Part shown: piece after piece, positions 8,625-17,617 of the stretch
Numbering within the stretch: the stretch's first letter is position 1
Layout of the letters: each line of letters begins with the position of its first letter
DNA from: an uncultured Pelagibacteraceae bacterium
GTDB lineage: Bacteria; Pseudomonadota; Alphaproteobacteria; Pelagibacterales; Pelagibacteraceae
Direction of reading: 5' to 3'
Assembly (NCBI GenBank): GCA_902524535.1
Contig: CABZDR010000002.1
Location: 124,001 to 188,000, forward strand
Length of the DNA stretch: 64,000 nt
Translations under genes and position numbers: made by a program
The notes under the pieces: model-generated
What the model was told of the DNA's origin: nothing
Seen by the model: only the letters and a program-made list of their open reading frames with translations
Database searches by the model: none

Positions 8625-8782
8625 ATAGGAAAAATTGTTTTTGACACTCTACAAGATTTGCAAATTTTAAAACCTGTAAGAATTAAATTTTGAGAGACGC
8701 TCTCATCTTTGCTTTTACATTCATCACAAATATCATCTAATTCCTTAATATATTTTTCCTCAATGTCTTTATCCTCAATCAT
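8621..8782 (-). CDS. 53-residue zinc-ribbon-like protein
   Basis: A short minus-strand ORF encodes 53 residues rich in acidic and basic amino acids, with two CxxC pairs (CDEC near residue 18-21 and CKSC near 41-44) about 20 residues apart. This is the spacing expected of a small zinc ribbon. Its stop overlaps the stop of the convergent Yip1-like gene by four bases. An ATG start fits and no in-frame stop interrupts the frame. Nothing indicates its partner; single-domain zinc ribbons often bind nucleic acid or protein. Confidence 0.6.
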   Translation of the reverse strand: MIEDKDIEEKYIKELDDICDECKSKDESVSQNLILTGFKICKSCRVSKTIFPI

Positions 8783-8871
8783 AATCTATAAAATTACATT
8801 AATTCTTTTTTAAAATATAAATTTTATTGATATTTTTATCTATTTTTGAAATAAAGTTTAAACAAATAATC

Positions 8872-9366
8872 ATGAAAAAGAGTAATAATTTGAAAGTTGC
8901 TATAGTAATGGGTAGTCAGTCTGATGCTAAAACCATGGCTTTGTGCACTAAGGTACTAAAAAATTTTGGCATTAAATTTGAGACAAAAATAATTTCAGCT
9001 CATCGTACACCAAAAAGAATGTATGAATTTGCCCAAACAGCTGAAAAAAATAAATTTGGAGTTATAATTGCTGGCGCTGGTGGTTCAGCACATTTACCTG
9101 GCATGATTTCATCATTAACATCTATTCCTGTTTTGGGTGTTCCAATAGAAAGTAAAAATCTTAAAGGACTTGATAGCTTACTTTCAATCGTTCAAATGCC
9201 AAAAGGTATACCCGTTGGAACTTTGGCGATAGGAGATAATGGAGCAATTAATGCAGGCCTATTAGCTGTATCAATTATAGCTAATACCAGCAGTGCAATT
9301 AAGAAAAAATTAAATAATTGGCGTAAATTACAAACAAAATCAGTTAAAAGAAAACCTAAATTTTAA
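8872..9366 (+). CDS. purE: N5-carboxyaminoimidazole ribonucleotide mutase (class I PurE)
   Basis: PurE converts N5-CAIR to CAIR in de novo purine synthesis. The 164-residue protein carries the substrate-binding GSQSD at 14-18, SAHRTPKRMYE near 41-51, and the GAGGSAHLPGM loop near 75-85 with the catalytic histidine. I use the ATG at 8872; an in-frame TTG at 8827 would add 15 hydrophobic residues not seen in PurE. The C-terminal tail is lysine-rich. purK follows after two bases, the usual arrangement for the two-step bacterial route. Confidence 0.95.
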   Translation: MKKSNNLKVAIVMGSQSDAKTMALCTKVLKNFGIKFETKIISAHRTPKRMYEFAQTAEKNKFGVIIAGAGGSAHLPGMISSLTSIPVLGVPIESKNLKGLDSLLSIVQMPKGIPVGTLAIGDNGAINAGLLAVSIIANTSSAIKKKLNNWRKLQTKSVKRKPKF

Positions 9367-9368
9367 AA

Positions 9369-10415
9369 ATGTCAGAAATAAATCTAGGTATTATTGGCGG
9401 TGGTCAATTGGGAAGCATGCTGTCTGAAGCTGCAAAAAAACTTAATATAAATACAATTATTTATTGTGACGATAAAGAAGCACCAGCTCAAAATTTTTGT
9501 GATCAATTTATATATGGTGACTATGATGATAAAGATAAAATAAAAGAATTTGTAAATAAAGTAAATTTAATTACCTTCGAATTTGAAAATATTCCGTATG
9601 AGACTCTGAATGAAATGAACAAAATAAAGAAGGTTTTACCAAGGCCATCTGTAAATAGATTAATTCATCATAGGCTAGCAGAGAAAGATTTTATTAACAA
9701 ACTAAATTTAAGAACAACAAAATATGTTTCTGTTGAGAAAAAATCTGATTTAGAATCGTTAACTGATTTTTTACCAGGAATTTTAAAAACTACAACGATG
9801 GGGTATGACGGTAAAGGTCAGTATCCTATAAGATCTATCAAAGATATAAGTTCTTTGAACATTGATTTTTCAAAGGGTTACATACTTGAAAAAATTGTTA
9901 AACTAAAAAAAGAAATTTCAGTAATAATAACAAGATTTGGAATGAATGATTATGAAATATATGAACCAATTGAAAACACTCATGAAGATCAAATACTAAA
10001 ATACTCAATAATACCTGCTGAAATAAGCGAAAAATTGTTTAATGAATCTAAAAATTGGTCAATTAGAATAGCTGAGGAATTGAAATATATTGGTACTTTG
10101 TGTGTGGAATTTTTTATCGATAGAAATGAAAATTTATATGTAAATGAAATTGCACCTAGAGTTCATAATTCTGGTCATTTAACTATTAACGCTTACAATG
10201 TTAGTCAATTTGAAAATCATATAAGAGCTATTTGTTCTCTGGAAAAAATTCCCATTAAAAAGATTTCTAATGCAAAAATGACTAATCTAATTGGAAACCA
10301 AATAGTACCCTATAAAAAAAATTTAAAACTAAATCAAAATGAATTTTTTTTTGATTATCTAAAAAAAGAAATAAAAGCAAATAGGAAAATGGGTCATATA
10401 ACAAAACTTGTTTAA
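9369..10415 (+). CDS. purK: N5-carboxyaminoimidazole ribonucleotide synthase (PurK)
   Basis: PurK makes N5-CAIR from AIR, bicarbonate and ATP. This 348-residue protein has the ATP-grasp family layout: an N-terminal dinucleotide-like segment (LGIIGGGQLGSML, about 5-17), a central ATP-grasp region with KTTTMGYDGKGQY near 138-150, the GYILEKIV strand, and the metal/ATP site LYVNEIAPRVHNSGHLT near 254-270. It is two bases after purE and ends directly against the acetyltransferase gene, so the three are likely one transcript. Confidence 0.95.
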   Translation: MSEINLGIIGGGQLGSMLSEAAKKLNINTIIYCDDKEAPAQNFCDQFIYGDYDDKDKIKEFVNKVNLITFEFENIPYETLNEMNKIKKVLPRPSVNRLIHHRLAEKDFINKLNLRTTKYVSVEKKSDLESLTDFLPGILKTTTMGYDGKGQYPIRSIKDISSLNIDFSKGYILEKIVKLKKEISVIITRFGMNDYEIYEPIENTHEDQILKYSIIPAEISEKLFNESKNWSIRIAEELKYIGTLCVEFFIDRNENLYVNEIAPRVHNSGHLTINAYNVSQFENHIRAICSLEKIPIKKISNAKMTNLIGNQIVPYKKNLKLNQNEFFFDYLKKEIKANRKMGHITKLV

Positions 10416-10883
10416 ATGTTTAAAATAATAGAAGGTAATTTTAATAATCCAGAAGTAAATGAGCTTTTAAAAAAACATTTTATCGAGCTAAGAGCAGCTT
10501 CACCTGAAGAAAGTACTCATGTTTTAGATATACCTGGACTCAAAGCTCCTTCAATTAAATTTTGGAGTTTGTGGGATGATAGTAAATTATTGGGCTGTGG
10601 TGCTTTAAAATTTTTAGATAAAGAACATGGCGAATTTAAATCAATAAGAATTCATGATAATTTTAGAAGACAAAATATTGGAGCCAAACTTATTGAACAT
10701 TTAATTATTGAAGCTAAAAAACTAAAAATTAAAAGAATTAGTATCGAAACAGGTGCAGGTAAATTTTTCGAGCCAGCCAGAAAACTCTTTGAGAAATGTA
10801 AGTTTAAACCCTGTGAACCTTTTGCTCATTATAAATCTGATCCAAATTCTTTATATTATACATTGCAAATCTACAATGATTGA
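10416..10883 (+). CDS. GNAT family N-acetyltransferase
   Basis: This 155-residue protein has the GNAT fold signals: LLGCGALKFLD strand near 60-70, the motif A acetyl-CoA loop RRQNIGAKLIEHLI near 88-101, and a motif B region with EPARKLFEKCKFKPCEPF near 119-136. It resembles PhnO/YpeA-type small-molecule or N-terminal acetyltransferases. Its ATG starts immediately after the purK stop, suggesting cotranscription, although no purine link is evident. The acceptor substrate is unknown. Confidence 0.85.
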   Translation: MFKIIEGNFNNPEVNELLKKHFIELRAASPEESTHVLDIPGLKAPSIKFWSLWDDSKLLGCGALKFLDKEHGEFKSIRIHDNFRRQNIGAKLIEHLIIEAKKLKIKRISIETGAGKFFEPARKLFEKCKFKPCEPFAHYKSDPNSLYYTLQIYND

Positions 10884-10913
10884 AACAAAAAGTACAAAAA
10901 AGTATCAATTTAG

Positions 10914-10966
10914 TTGACAAAACTCCTTAAATTTTAAAGAAACATAAATACTTAATTATAAGTATT
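10914..10966 (+). promoter_or_regulatory. Probable cspA promoter region with leader hairpin
   Basis: A perfect TTGACA (10914-10919) lies 79 bases before the cspA ATG, and the -10 is unclear (TAAAGA at 10935-10940 has short spacing). A 7-bp perfect inverted repeat, AATACTT / AAGTATT with a six-base loop (10947-10966), lies in what would be the 5' leader. Structured leaders are common in cold-shock genes, where they control translation with temperature; a role here is inferred. Confidence 0.4.
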
Positions 10967-10997
10967 AAATTAACATAACGAAAAGTAAGAAAAAAAT

Positions 10998-11204
10998 ATG
11001 AGTCTACAAGGAAAAGTAAAGTGGTTCAATCCAACCAAAGGTTTTGGTTTTATTGAAAGAGACGATAAAGAAAAAGATGTGTTTGTACATGTTTCAGCAG
11101 TGAGAGATGCTGGTATGAATGGTTTAGATGAGGGTCAAGCTTTGACTTTCGATGTTGAAGATGGTCCTAAAGGTCCTTCAGCAGTTAATTTAAAAACTGC
11201 ATAA
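10998..11204 (+). CDS. cspA: Cold-shock domain protein (CspA family)
   Basis: This 68-residue protein is a single cold-shock domain that binds single-stranded RNA and DNA. RNP1 appears as KGFGFIER (14-21) and RNP2 as VFVHVSAV (28-35); the opening [12 protein letters not shown] is typical. Full length matches the family (65-75 residues). It stands alone with its own upstream promoter-like sequence and is followed by a dyad that may end transcription. Such proteins act as RNA chaperones and are often highly expressed in SAR11-type cells. Confidence 0.95.
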   Translation: MSLQGKVKWFNPTKGFGFIERDDKEKDVFVHVSAVRDAGMNGLDEGQALTFDVEDGPKGPSAVNLKTA

Positions 11205-11220
11205 TTTTCATAATATCATT

Positions 11221-11280
11221 TATTGGCTACATTAATTTTATTTTAAATTACTGAAATTTAAAAAGTTTCTGTAGCCAGTA
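11221..11280 (+). other. Two-level dyad downstream of cspA (possible terminator or small structured RNA)
   Basis: An outer stem of 11 pairs (TATTGGCTACA at 11221-11231 with TGTAGCCAGTA at 11270-11280, one G-U pair) encloses an inner 9-bp perfect stem (TTTTAAATT at 11241-11249 with AATTTAAAA at 11255-11263, five-base loop). No long T-run follows directly, so it is not a classical intrinsic terminator. It may stabilise the cspA 3' end or form a separate small RNA. Confidence 0.5.
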
Positions 11281-11307
11281 TTAAATTTTTTAACATTTAA
11301 AAATTTT

Positions 11308-12054
11308 ATGATAGGAATTCTTGGAGGTATGGGAACACAGGCAGGTCTAGATTTTTGTAACAAACTTGCAATCTTAAATAGGGGTAAAATAGATCAACAA
11401 TATCCTTTGTTTGTACTTTATAATAAAGCAAATATTCCAAGAAGACTAGACTCAATCGGTATCCTTACAAATAATATATCTAAAAACTTAAGGAAAAAAA
11501 AAAATAGAGAGAAATATCAGCTTGTTTTAAAAAGTTTGATAGAGGGATGTCAACTTCTTAAGAAGAGTAAATGTAAGTTTCTAGTTATACCTTGTAATAC
11601 GGCTCATTATTGGTACGAAGATTTAAAAAAAAAAATTAATTTACCAATAATTAATATGCCAAAAGAAGTTTATAATCATACCAAAAAATATTGTAAAAAA
11701 AATTCATCGATAGGCCTACTAGCAACAGAAGGTACATTAAAAACAGGAATATATAATAAATTTTTTGATCAAAAATATAATTTAATTTATCCGAATCAAC
11801 AAATTCAAAAAAATTCAGTAAATACATCGATAGAATTAGTCAAAATGGGTAATGTAAAAGCTGCAAATAAAAAGATTAAAACTGCCATAGATTATTTAAT
11901 TAGAAAAAAATGTAAAAAAATAATCCTTGGATGTACTGAACTGCCTGTTGCAATTTTTGCTTTTAAGTCATTTAATAAAATCAAAACATCAAAAATATTT
12001 TTAGATCCAAATTTAATTTTAGCAAATGCAGCTATGAAAAAATATAACAAATGA
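11308..12054 (+). CDS. Aspartate/glutamate racemase family protein
   Basis: This 248-residue cytoplasmic protein opens with IGILGGMGTQAGLDF, the aspartate-racemase subgroup signature, and has the two catalytic cysteines of the PLP-independent family: IPCNTAH (Cys96) and LGCTELP (Cys209). These enzymes invert the alpha carbon of aspartate or related substrates. The following hypothetical gene overlaps by four bases (ATGA). The specific amino acid is not determined by the sequence, and substrates other than aspartate are possible for this family. Confidence 0.85.
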   Translation: MIGILGGMGTQAGLDFCNKLAILNRGKIDQQYPLFVLYNKANIPRRLDSIGILTNNISKNLRKKKNREKYQLVLKSLIEGCQLLKKSKCKFLVIPCNTAHYWYEDLKKKINLPIINMPKEVYNHTKKYCKKNSSIGLLATEGTLKTGIYNKFFDQKYNLIYPNQQIQKNSVNTSIELVKMGNVKAANKKIKTAIDYLIRKKCKKIILGCTELPVAIFAFKSFNKIKTSKIFLDPNLILANAAMKKYNK

Positions 12055-12491
12055 TACATGAATCAAAAGAAAAACCTTATGTGTTATATGTTGCTGAAAA
12101 GATATATTTAGAAATTTCAAAGATAAGACAAAATAACGATTATTCAAATTCTGAAGCTGTTAAAAATTTTATAGGAACCAAGCTCTATAAAGACATAAGT
12201 AGTGGTAATTTTCATGATCAATGGCTAAAAAAATTGGAGAATAATAACTTCATTGATGAAAAAAATAATATTAAAATTCCAGATGAAACAATTAAATTAT
12301 TACGTATTCAAAAAGATATGATGATTAAACAATTGATTCTGTTTCCTGACCTCTATTATACACAAAGTCAGATCCCTCTTGAAGTTTCTCAACGTGCTTT
12401 TGACCACTTATGGAGAATTTGTGAAAGTTATGAATTGTGGTGTAAAGAAACTAAGCAAAAAGATTTAATTAAATTAAATATTATAGATTAA
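12051..12491 (+). CDS. Hypothetical protein, translationally coupled to racemase
   Basis: This 146-residue soluble protein is not recognised. It has no signal peptide or membrane span and looks largely helical and charged, with a conserved-looking segment LFPDLYYTQSQIPLEVSQRAFDHLWRICESYELW in its C-terminal half (split here only as description, about residues 101-133) rich in aromatics. Its ATG overlaps the racemase stop by four bases, so the two are co-translated and might form one functional unit. No catalytic motif is visible. Confidence 0.65.
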   Translation: MIHESKEKPYVLYVAEKIYLEISKIRQNNDYSNSEAVKNFIGTKLYKDISSGNFHDQWLKKLENNNFIDEKNNIKIPDETIKLLRIQKDMMIKQLILFPDLYYTQSQIPLEVSQRAFDHLWRICESYELWCKETKQKDLIKLNIID

Positions 12492-12546
12492 TGTTTAAGT
12501 AATCAATTTTATATCATAACTATTTAATAAAATTTTAATATTCAAA

Positions 12547-13395
12547 ATGATTAGAGTTTTTCCTATAATGTTTATTTTGTTGTGGTCTTCTGCATTCATA
12601 ACAACCAAGCCAATCATAGATAATAGTGATCCTTTTACAGCATTAGCTTTTAGGTTTTTTTTGGTAGCAATTGGATTTTATTTATTTTCGTTTTTTTTTA
12701 AAAAATCTTTGATAATTAATAAAACAAGTTTAATTGAGTCTGTTTTTAGTGGAGTTCTTTTTCATGGATTTTATTTGGGTGGAGTATTTTATTCAATCTC
12801 AATTGGAATGCCTACGGGAATAGCCGCTTTAATAGTTACTCTTCAACCAATTTTAACCAACCTATTAAGTGGACCAATATTAAATGAAAAGGTGTCTTTG
12901 AAGCAGTGGATAGGGGTTTTTCTTGGATTTTGTGGTGCCATATTAGTTTTAGGTTTAGATATTGGCTCAAACATTCCGTTAAAAGGGTTAATAGCAACAA
13001 TAATAGCTCTAATTTCAATAACATTATCTACAATTTGGCAAAAAAAATTGAGTAAAAATTTACCTTTGGTGGTAAGTAATTTCTATCAAGCTTTTGGTGG
13101 GTGTTTATTCCATATTCTTATAATTATTTTTTTTGTTGAACCATACATAAATTTTAATAAAACATTCTTTTTAGCGATGAGCCATCAAATATTTCTTGTC
13201 TCATTTGGAGCATTTACAATCTTAATGTTTCTTATTAAAAAAAATTCGGCAAGCAAAACAGTATCTATATTCTTTTTAATACCATCAACATCTGCATTAA
13301 TGGCTTGGTTTTTTCTTAACGAAAAATTAACTAGTATGGATATTGTAGGTTTTATAATTGCATCAATTGGGGTTTATATTGCTACAAGAGATTAA
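12547..13395 (+). CDS. DMT/EamA family transporter
   Basis: This 282-residue integral membrane protein has about ten hydrophobic spans in two repeated EamA halves (roughly 1-140 and 145-280). Family signals include LLWSSAFITTKPI at the start, FRFFLVAIGFYLF in span 2, IGMPTGIAALIVTLQPILT in span 4 and LIPSTSALMAWFFLNEKLT in the second half. EamA proteins export amino acids and other metabolites. It follows the racemase pair after 55 bases without an obvious terminator. The substrate is unknown. Confidence 0.88.
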   Translation: MIRVFPIMFILLWSSAFITTKPIIDNSDPFTALAFRFFLVAIGFYLFSFFFKKSLIINKTSLIESVFSGVLFHGFYLGGVFYSISIGMPTGIAALIVTLQPILTNLLSGPILNEKVSLKQWIGVFLGFCGAILVLGLDIGSNIPLKGLIATIIALISITLSTIWQKKLSKNLPLVVSNFYQAFGGCLFHILIIIFFVEPYINFNKTFFLAMSHQIFLVSFGAFTILMFLIKKNSASKTVSIFFLIPSTSALMAWFFLNEKLTSMDIVGFIIASIGVYIATRD

Positions 13396-13465
13396 GGATT
13401 ATTTTATATTTTCAAAAACACTAAAAAGATATATTAATCTCATATTCTAATTAAAAAAAACTATC

Positions 13466-15148
13466 ATGGTTAAACCGAAATCAGATATCGAAATAGCAAG
13501 GAAAGCTAAAATGAAACCGATTAGTAAAATTTTAGCTAAAATTAAAGTTCCAGATAAAAGCAGTGCTTTTAGTCCAATGGGTAGGCATATTGCAAAAATA
13601 AATTTTGATTTTATAGAAAAACTTCAGAAAAAAAAAGATGGTAAATTAATACTTGTAACTGCGATAACTCCTACACCAGCTGGCGAAGGCAAGACAACCA
13701 CTTCCGTTGGTTTAAGCGATGGATTGAATAAAATTGGAAAAAAATCAATTGTTTGTCTTAGAGAGCCAAGTCTGGGACCCTCATTTGGAATGAAAGGCGG
13801 TGCTGCGGGCGGTGGTTATGCTCAAGTTGTCCCTATGGAACAAATTAATCTTCATTTTACTGGTGACTTTCATGCAATAACTTCTGCACATAATCTATTA
13901 TCTGCGATGATTGATAATCATATTTATTGGGGCAATCAACTCAATATAGATGAAAATAGAATTGTTTGGAAACGTGTAATGGATATGAATGATCGTGCAT
14001 TAAGATTTATTGAAATCAATACTGATGGAGTTGCTAAGGATTTTAAAAGAATTGATGGTTTTGATATAACTGTAGCTTCAGAGGTGATGGCCATATTTTG
14101 TCTCTCAAATGATTTAAAAGATTTGGAAAAAAGGATAGGTAAAATTACATTTGCATACGATAAACAAGGAAATCCACTTTATGCAAAAGATTTAAAAGCT
14201 CATGGCCCTATGACTGTGCTGCTTAAGGAAGCGATCAGACCAAACGTAACTCAAAGTTTAGAAAATAATCCTGCGATAATACATGGTGGTCCGTTTGCAA
14301 ATATTGCTCATGGATGTAATTCTGTAATAGCTACAAAGACTGCTTTAAAATTATCTGATTACGTAGTCACTGAGGCAGGTTTTGGTGCTGATCTTGGAGC
14401 TGAAAAATTTTTAAATATCAAATGTAGAAAGGCAGGCATTAAACCAAACTGTGTTGTGATTGTCGCAACAATTAGAGCTTTGAAGATGCATGGAGGTATA
14501 GAAAAAGAGGATTTAGAAAGAGAAGATGTGAATGCTTTAAAAAAAGGTCTAGTTAATTTAGAAAGACATATTGATAATATTAAAAAATTTGGTTTAGAAC
14601 CAGTTGTTGCTATAAATCATTTTGCATTAGATACAAAAAAAGAAGTGGATACAGTTTTAAATTTCTGTAAAAAAAATGAAGTTGAAGTAAGTGAATGCAA
14701 ACATTGGGCAAAAGGTGGCAATGGTATAAAAGATCTTGCTAAAAAAGTTGTTAAAATTTGTAAAAAAAATAGCAATTTTAACTTTCTATATGAGGAAAAA
14801 CTTAGTTTAATTGAAAAAATTGAACTAATTACAAAACAAATCTATAAAGCAAGTAAAGTAACGATAAGTGATAAAGCAAAAAATCAATTAAAAATTTTTG
14901 AAAATGATGGTCATAGTCATCTTCCAGTATGTATTGCAAAAACACAGTATAGTTTTTCAACAGATCCGAAACTAAAAGGTGCTCCCTCAAATCATGAGAT
15001 ACCAATAAGAGAAGTAAGATTATCATCTGGAGCAGAGTTTGTTGTTGTAGTATGCGGCTCAATAATGACCATGCCAGGTTTACCAAAAGTACCAGCAGCT
15101 GATAATATAAAATTAAATAAAAAAGGTCAGATTGAAGGGCTTTTCTGA
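13466..15148 (+). CDS. fhs: Formate-tetrahydrofolate ligase
   Basis: This 560-residue enzyme joins formate to THF using ATP, giving 10-formyl-THF, or works in reverse to release formate from C1 oxidation. The P-loop is [12 protein letters not shown] (about 69-80), followed by [24 protein letters not shown]-type family sequence near 97-120 and FTGDFHAI near 131-138. Length is normal for the family. It fits the window's methyl-oxidising enzymes: methylene-THF from dimethylglycine and methyl-THF from the DmdA-like protein both feed this pool. Its 3' end overlaps the convergent amidotransferase gene by 22 bases. Confidence 0.96.
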   Translation: MVKPKSDIEIARKAKMKPISKILAKIKVPDKSSAFSPMGRHIAKINFDFIEKLQKKKDGKLILVTAITPTPAGEGKTTTSVGLSDGLNKIGKKSIVCLREPSLGPSFGMKGGAAGGGYAQVVPMEQINLHFTGDFHAITSAHNLLSAMIDNHIYWGNQLNIDENRIVWKRVMDMNDRALRFIEINTDGVAKDFKRIDGFDITVASEVMAIFCLSNDLKDLEKRIGKITFAYDKQGNPLYAKDLKAHGPMTVLLKEAIRPNVTQSLENNPAIIHGGPFANIAHGCNSVIATKTALKLSDYVVTEAGFGADLGAEKFLNIKCRKAGIKPNCVVIVATIRALKMHGGIEKEDLEREDVNALKKGLVNLERHIDNIKKFGLEPVVAINHFALDTKKEVDTVLNFCKKNEVEVSECKHWAKGGNGIKDLAKKVVKICKKNSNFNFLYEEKLSLIEKIELITKQIYKASKVTISDKAKNQLKIFENDGHSHLPVCIAKTQYSFSTDPKLKGAPSNHEIPIREVRLSSGAEFVVVVCGSIMTMPGLPKVPAADNIKLNKKGQIEGLF

Positions 15149-15927
15149 TCTAAATTTTCAATCCAATTTTTTAATTCTAACATCTTTTTTTTTTTATTTG
15201 TAATTGATATTTCTTTTTCAATATAAGAAATATGTTTTTCTAAATCATTTTCGTTATTAAAAACTTTTCTAGTTTCTATTAACCTGTTTCTTCTAAAATT
15301 AATTAAATTGATCATTTTTTCATAAGTTATTTCTGGATGATATTGGAGACCCCAAACTTCAGCATTACCAATTTTTAAGTAAAGACTTTGAACTTTATTC
15401 ACTTTGTTAGACGCTAAACAAATTCCATTCTTTGGTATTTTTACAACTTCATCGTAATTAAATGCAGGAGAGTTAAACTTTTTTTCTTTACCTTTATATA
15501 ACGGATGAGCCAAGCCTTTTTCATTTAATGTTATTTCTTTAGCTATACCTACATGTGAAGTACTCGCTTTTTTAACCTGACCTCCTGCAGCAGTAACTGC
15601 AACTTGCATACCCCAACAAATGGCTAAAATATTTTTTACTTTTTTTTGGCAATTTTTCATAAACTCAATCTGTTTTCTTATTTCTGGAGTATCGTTATAA
15701 ATATTTAAGCTACTCCCTCCCCAGATTAATCCATCATAAGTGTGCAACTTTTCGTTGAATATTTGAGTGTTTTGATCTGAGGATGGATTTACAACATCAA
15801 GAATTAATTTTTTACCAAGATAGTTTAGGCTATCTTTTAAACTTTCAGTATGTGTTTGAATTCCTGCTTCAGAAAAATTTTTATTTTCTTCAGCCAAATT
15901 ACCTTCGACAATAAGGATTTTTTTCAT
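15127..15927 (-). CDS. Class I glutamine amidotransferase-like protein
   Basis: This 266-residue protein has the GATase-1 triad region: nucleophile Cys104 in LAICWGMQ and the HxE pair in [13 protein letters not shown] near 195-207. It resembles stand-alone GMP-synthase-like amidotransferases (GuaA N-terminal-like), some of which hydrolyse gamma-glutamyl compounds. A lysine-rich C-terminal extension of about 55 residues follows. It is convergent with fhs and overlaps its end by 22 bases. No synthetase partner lies nearby, so it probably acts as a free hydrolase; the substrate is unknown. Confidence 0.8.
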   Translation of the reverse strand: MKKILIVEGNLAEENKNFSEAGIQTHTESLKDSLNYLGKKLILDVVNPSSDQNTQIFNEKLHTYDGLIWGGSSLNIYNDTPEIRKQIEFMKNCQKKVKNILAICWGMQVAVTAAGGQVKKASTSHVGIAKEITLNEKGLAHPLYKGKEKKFNSPAFNYDEVVKIPKNGICLASNKVNKVQSLYLKIGNAEVWGLQYHPEITYEKMINLINFRRNRLIETRKVFNNENDLEKHISYIEKEISITNKKKKMLELKNWIENLDQKSPSI

Positions 15928-16069
15928 GCTAATAATTTCTTTTTAATAAATAACTTTTAAGATTTATAATTTTTTAGGGAGCAATAATAAATATTTAGTT
16001 ACCAGATAAAATTTAAAAACAATCTACAGTTGTAATAAGATGCTTAGTTGCGAAGATTAAGTTTTTTAG

Positions 16070-16088
16070 ATTAATAATGATTATTAAT
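16070..16088. promoter_or_regulatory. Perfect AT-rich palindrome upstream of the Liv-type operon
   Basis: ATTAATAAT (16070-16078) and ATTATTAAT (16080-16088) form perfect 9-base arms around a single G. It lies 75 bases before the binding-protein ATG, directly before a TTGCAG that could act as -35 (16088-16093). A TATAAT-like box is at 16127-16132. A dimeric regulator site is plausible, though AT-rich palindromes also arise by chance. The rest of the 15928-16163 interval shows no other clear element. Confidence 0.4.
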
Positions 16089-16163
16089 TGCAGAAACCGA
16101 AGGTATGTGATTAGATTATAGCTTATTATAATGTTTAACATAACTAAATATAAGGGAGGAATA

Positions 16164-17504
16164 ATGTTAGCAAATATAATTAAAAGGCTAGCTTCTACTC
16201 TAACAGTAGTTATCGCTTTATTTTCTTCACTTACTTTACCTCAAAGTGTATCTGCTGCTGAGACGCAATATTTTCCAGTAGCTAGTAGTCGTGTTGGACC
16301 TTACTCAGCAATGGGTACTGGTTACTACGGGGCTCAAATTGATTACATGAACTATGTAAACATGACAGGTGGAGTAAACGGAGTAATGCTTACATGGCAA
16401 GAATGTGAGACTGAGTATAATGCGGTAAAAACAGTAGAATGTTACCAAAGACTTTTAGAAAAAGATGGTCAAAGAATAGTAGTGTTTGATACTTTAGGAA
16501 CACCAGGAGCGTACGCAGTAATTAACCGAATGGCTAAAGACAATGTGGTTTTAGCTCAATATGGTTATGGAAGAACTGATGGTGCTGATGGAAGAGTATG
16601 GCCTTGGGTATTTAATGCTGCAAGTCACTACTGGTCACAAATAGCTGTTAAATTAAAATTTATGGCACAGATCGAAGGCGGAATCGATAAGATGAAAGGT
16701 AAAAAAATCGTTCATTTACACATTGACTCTGCTTACGGAAGAGAGCCATTACCAGCTATGAGAAAAATTTGTAATGACTGGGGAGTTGAATTGATTGAAA
16801 TCTCAATTCCACCTCCAGGTCTAGAACAACAATCTCAGTGGTTACAAATTAGAAAAGAAAAGCCTGATTGGGTAACTTTTTGGGGAGCGGGTTCTGGTAT
16901 GAATTCAACAGCAATGACTAATGCTGCTAGAATTAATTTCCCAAGAGATAGGATGATGTATGTAACTTTTGGTGCTGCTGAAGAGGATATGTATCCAGCA
17001 GGTGACGCAGCTAAGGGAACTTATGCTGTTGCAAATGCTTTACCAGGAGAATATCCATTAGTTAAAGACATCAAAGATAAAGTATATGGTGCTGGAAAAG
17101 GTAACTTAGCTGATCCAAATAGGATTGGTTCAGTTTACTGGAATAGAGGACTAGGTGCTGCAGTTATGTGGATTGAGGCATTAAGAATTGCTCAAAAAAT
17201 GCATAACAAAGTTGGTAAAGCAGTAACTGGTGCTGAGTTTAGAGATGGTTATGAAAATTTAAACATGACTGAAGCTAGACTTACTGAACTTGGAGTTGGA
17301 GGAATGTTAGCTCCATTCGCTATTTCATGTGCAAACCATGAAGGTGCCGGTAAATTTGCTGTAATGCAGTGGGATGGAACAAAGTTCAATCAGGTAACTG
17401 GTTGGGAAGCTCCAGGTGATCCTGCATTTATTAGAGGTCTAGTTGAAGACTCTGCAGCAAAATTTGCTAAAGAGAACAACATTACACCGAAAAAATGCAG
17501 TTAA
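16164..17504 (+). CDS. ABC transporter periplasmic binding protein (branched-chain amino acid type)
   Basis: I start this gene at the ATG at 16164, preceded by GGGAGGA, giving 446 residues; a longer frame from 16131 would bury the signal peptide. Residues 1-32 form a signal peptide ending SVSAAE. The mature part is a two-lobed Peripla_BP_6/LivK-type receptor (opening YFPVASSRVGPYSAMGTGYYG, later HIDSAYGREPLPAM). It is larger than LivK and of a divergent subgroup, so the ligand is uncertain. A strong hairpin follows at 17537-17578, then the two ATPases and two permeases of the same system. Confidence 0.9.
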   Translation: MLANIIKRLASTLTVVIALFSSLTLPQSVSAAETQYFPVASSRVGPYSAMGTGYYGAQIDYMNYVNMTGGVNGVMLTWQECETEYNAVKTVECYQRLLEKDGQRIVVFDTLGTPGAYAVINRMAKDNVVLAQYGYGRTDGADGRVWPWVFNAASHYWSQIAVKLKFMAQIEGGIDKMKGKKIVHLHIDSAYGREPLPAMRKICNDWGVELIEISIPPPGLEQQSQWLQIRKEKPDWVTFWGAGSGMNSTAMTNAARINFPRDRMMYVTFGAAEEDMYPAGDAAKGTYAVANALPGEYPLVKDIKDKVYGAGKGNLADPNRIGSVYWNRGLGAAVMWIEALRIAQKMHNKVGKAVTGAEFRDGYENLNMTEARLTELGVGGMLAPFAISCANHEGAGKFAVMQWDGTKFNQVTGWEAPGDPAFIRGLVEDSAAKFAKENNITPKKCS

Positions 17505-17536
17505 TTAATTTAGAGATAAATTAATACCAATAATCG

Positions 17537-17578
17537 AAGGGGGAGTTTAGATAATCAAATTATTTTAAACTCCCCCTT
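17537..17578 (+). terminator. Hairpin between binding-protein and transporter genes
   Basis: AAGGGGGAGTTTA (17537-17549) pairs perfectly with TAAACTCCCCCTT (17566-17578), 13 bp, and an inner ATAAT/ATTAT pair extends it. TTTA follows, a short T-run. This is likely a leaky terminator or a 3' end stabiliser that gives more binding protein than membrane components, as is common for ABC receptor genes. Confidence 0.8.
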
Positions 17579-17617
17579 TAAATAAAATTTAATATAAATA
17601 TAATAGAAAAAAATTTA

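Noticed and set aside
15928-16163. Riboswitch in the long leader before the first Liv operon
   Set aside because: Apart from the palindrome and weak promoter boxes I found no paired structure resembling known SAM, glycine or other riboswitch cores.
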